NCBI GenBank assembly: GCA_041398905.1
Contig: JAWKTV010000019.1
Location: 1 to 64,000, forward strand
Source: JAWKTV01 sp041398905
Lineage (GTDB): Bacteria; Planctomycetota; Planctomycetia; Planctomycetales; Planctomycetaceae
Reading direction: 5' to 3'
DNA length: 64,000 nucleotides
Below, piece after piece: positions 61,767 to 64,000 of the stretch; within the stretch, counting starts at the first letter, position 1, and every line of letters begins with the position of its first letter. The notes under the pieces are model-generated. The model did not search any database, had not been told where the DNA came from, and worked only from the letters and a program-made list of their open reading frames with translations. The position numbers were made by a program, and so were the translations under genes.

Positions 61767-63815
61767 ATGTCGTACCGCATGCGCTGCGTGGCAAGGGTGA
61801 TGCTGCTGGTGGGGATGCTGGCGAGTCTTCCACCGGCTTCGGCGGCCGAGACGTGGCCCACCGCCACCAAGCCGACGGCGACCGAGGCGTCCGCCGTGCT
61901 GCCTGACGGCCTCACGCAGCCAGTCCCGCCGCTATTCCCGCAACTGTATCGATACGTCGACACCTGCAACGTCTACATTCTTCGCGATGGTGACGCGGTT
62001 TTGCTGTTCGACCTGGCGATGGCGGAGCGATTGCGTCGGCCCACGCACTCGGTGTCCAGCGGATCGAGCAGATCCTGTTCACCCATCATCACCGCGAGCA
62101 ATGCCAGGGAATCGACAAGGTCGATCATGCCCTCACGCAAATCGCCGCACCGGAGGCGGAGCGGGAGCTGTTCGAATCGCCGACCGACTTTCGCAATGGT
62201 GGCCGTCGCTGGGCGACACGTTCTCGGTGTACGGGGCGAGCTATGTGCGCCGCCGGCTCGGCCCATCAGGCTGGATCGCGGGCTGTCCGACGGCGAGGCC
62301 ATTGACTGGCATGGCTATCAGATTGACTGCCACTTCACGCCGGGTCACTCGCCCGGCAGCCTGAGCTACGTTGTCCGTCGGGACGGCCAAGCGGTCGCGA
62401 TCACCGGCGGCCTGATCCATGATGGAGCCAAGATGTCGACGTGGTTCGACACCGAATGGGACTACGGATTCGCCAAGGGGATCGACACGCTAATGGCCTC
62501 CGTCGAGAAGTTGGCCACGCTCGAACCGGATGCCATCTTGCCGTCGCATGGTCCAGTCATTCTCAATCCGGTCGAGCAACTGGCGGCGTATCAGGGGAAG
62601 TTGGGCCGCGCGCGAGCTACGTTCGCGGCTATCGCGTGTTTGACGCCGAGCCTGAGGAACGCGACCCGCTCGGCAACCGACGGCGATTCCCTGGATCAAT
62701 CAGGTCACGCCGCATTCTACAAGCTGTCGCATGACATGCATGGGAAGAACTTCGCGATCATCATTTCGGACAACGGACGCGGCTTGATTCTCGACGCCGG
62801 CCTGTTCTCCGAGGAACGACTCGACGAGATCATCGTCGGCCTGCGAGCGCACATGGGGCTGAAGGAGATCGACGCATTCTGGGTGTCGCACATGCATGGC
62901 GACCACTTCCTGCTGGGGCCAACACTGAAGAGGAAGTACGGCGCGGAGGCGTGGACGCTCGATCGCATCGCCGACAAGTGCGAACACCCGCGGCGTTACG
63001 ACTACGCGGCGCTGGTCTCCGCTTATGGCGACGGCTTCGACGGTATGGCGATTGAGAAGAAGTTTCGAGATGGCGAGGTGATCGACTGGGAGGGCTACCG
63101 GATTCAAATCGACTGGATGCCCGGTCAGACGGAGTTCGGCTGCTGCCTGTGGCTCGACATCGATGGGCGGCGGGTCGCGTTCACCGGTGACAACCTGTTC
63201 GGCAGCCCGGCCCGAGAGGAGGACGATGGCCACGAAGCCGTCGTCGCACGCAACAGCGTGATCTTCGAGGAAGGTTACCTCTATGCCAGCCGGTACCTGA
63301 TCGAGCTGAAGCCGGACATTGTGATGGGGAGTCACTCGTATGTGATGCCCGACGCGGAGGCCTTCCTCAAGCGGTATCACGCGTGGTCACGAAACATCAT
63401 CCGCATCTATCAAGACCTGTTGCCGGAGACTGACTACGAGTACCTGCTCGACCCCTACTGGGTGTCGGCGTATCCGTATCGGGTCGATTTGAGCACGGCT
63501 GATGAGCAGGTCGTGGATGTGACGGTCCGCAACTTCCGTGATCGCCCGCAGCGTCACCGCATCGCACTGTCGCTGCCTCCCGGCTTTACAGCCGACCCAC
63601 CAGTCCTGGAGGGAAGCGTCGAGGCAGACAGCCGAGCAACCTACCCGGTCAAGCTCCGCATCGACCGCCAGACCGCTCCTCCCGGCCTGCAGATCATCCC
63701 GTTCGACATCACCCTCGACGACCACCACTACGGTCAGTGGTTCGACTTCGTGGCGACGGCGACGGCGATCGAACCTCCCGCAGGCAGCAACCGCGGACGC
63801 CCCGGCGACCAGTGA
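61767..63815 (+). CDS. Secreted protein with two metallo-beta-lactamase domains, first degenerate
   Basis: From ATG 61767 (MSYRMRCVARVMLLVGMLAS), with GAGGA upstream and a signal peptide cut near ASAAET. First domain: LYRYVDTCNVYILRDGDAV, then a shifted stretch whose correct frame reads RIEQILFTHHHREQCQG (in place of HxHxDH), QIDCHFTPGHSPGSLSYVV, DAILPSHGP. The second domain has an intact site: FWVSHMHGDHFLLGP, then RIQIDWMPGQTEFGCCLW, RRVAFTGDNLFGS, IVMGSHSYVMP. A C-terminal beta domain follows (RQRHRIALSLPPGFTAD-like). About 680 residues. Shifts near 62030 and 62200-62260. Substrate unknown. Confidence 0.82.
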   Translation: MSYRMRCVARVMLLVGMLASLPPASAAETWPTATKPTATEASAVLPDGLTQPVPPLFPQLYRYVDTCNVYILRDGDAVLLFDLAMAERLRRPTHSVSSGSSRSCSPIITASNARESTRSIMPSRKSPHRRRSGSCSNRRPTFAMVAVAGRHVLGVRGELCAPPARPIRLDRGLSDGEAIDWHGYQIDCHFTPGHSPGSLSYVVRRDGQAVAITGGLIHDGAKMSTWFDTEWDYGFAKGIDTLMASVEKLATLEPDAILPSHGPVILNPVEQLAAYQGKLGRARATFAAIACLTPSLRNATRSATDGDSLDQSGHAAFYKLSHDMHGKNFAIIISDNGRGLILDAGLFSEERLDEIIVGLRAHMGLKEIDAFWVSHMHGDHFLLGPTLKRKYGAEAWTLDRIADKCEHPRRYDYAALVSAYGDGFDGMAIEKKFRDGEVIDWEGYRIQIDWMPGQTEFGCCLWLDIDGRRVAFTGDNLFGSPAREEDDGHEAVVARNSVIFEEGYLYASRYLIELKPDIVMGSHSYVMPDAEAFLKRYHAWSRNIIRIYQDLLPETDYEYLLDPYWVSAYPYRVDLSTADEQVVDVTVRNFRDRPQRHRIALSLPPGFTADPPVLEGSVEADSRATYPVKLRIDRQTAPPGLQIIPFDITLDDHHYGQWFDFVATATAIEPPAGSNRGRPGDQ

Positions 63816-64000
63816 AGCGAGAGAGCGTCCGTGCCTCCGAATGAGTCAGCGCCCGTCAGGTAGCGGCGAATCGTCCGGATTGCGAGCGGCCGTCTCAAGG
63901 GTGTCGAGATTGTTTGCGAGCCCCTGATCTCCTCAGGGGCGGCACCGAGTCTCAACGCTCGGCTTGCTCGACCGATGGACACGGAGACGCCGCGGGTCGC

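Overview
The window looks like GC-rich chromosomal DNA from a planctomycete (probably order Planctomycetales). The evidence is family level: a two-VWA membrane protein, a zinc-ribbon membrane protein, a tandem class II aldolase, a one-Cys-Pro-Ser-Arg sulfatase, an EF-P/EpmB pair, homodimeric AceE and a metal-ABC permease fused to a DtxR-like regulator are a typical planctomycete mix. I name no species.

Positions 1-31758 are a tailed-phage prophage. Its right end abuts the 3' end of a tRNA-Asp(GTC) gene (31759-31832, minus); its left end is outside the window. Late genes run leftward: cell-wall or host-interaction genes (22-18 kb), terminase (17.9-15.2 kb), gpW-like joiner, portal, prohead protease/scaffold, major capsid, neck and tail-completion genes, tail tube, assembly chaperone, a secreted NUC1-type nuclease, tape measure, two tail proteins, and a glycosyltransferase-sulfotransferase fusion that runs off the left edge with no stop codon. 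A DNA adenine methyltransferase sits on the opposite strand inside the head module. The early module (22.1-30.2 kb) holds a phospholipase-D-like protein, an AAA+ ATPase, a ParB-like protein, an Acb2/Tad1-type hairpin protein (candidate anti-CBASS/anti-Thoeris sponge), a replication protein carrying iteron-like repeats, CsrA, a PolX-like nucleotidyltransferase and a tyrosine integrase. Many of these genes overlap by ATGA, GTGA or TGATG, so they are probably translationally coupled.

Positions 31.8-64 kb are host housekeeping DNA: an exonuclease/endonuclease/phosphatase-family protein, class II aldolase, bioA, aceE, proline dehydrogenase with lutA, tRNA-Met, ilvB, a VWA protein, divergent efp/epmB, a HAD-like protein, a FabZ-like dehydratase, the permease-DtxR fusion, an ABC-F ATPase, a UDP-glucuronate epimerase-like enzyme, a sulfatase, an RNA-binding cluster (RRM protein, cold-shock protein, infC) and a double metallo-beta-lactamase protein.

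A general caution: many genes in both parts carry single-base frameshifts, often at short homopolymers, and the protein continues cleanly in another frame. I treat most as probable sequence errors and give the reconstructed gene span. Interspersed short palindromes (GCATCGCC...GGCGATGC type) recur through the prophage. Positions 63816-64000 hold nothing I can support.
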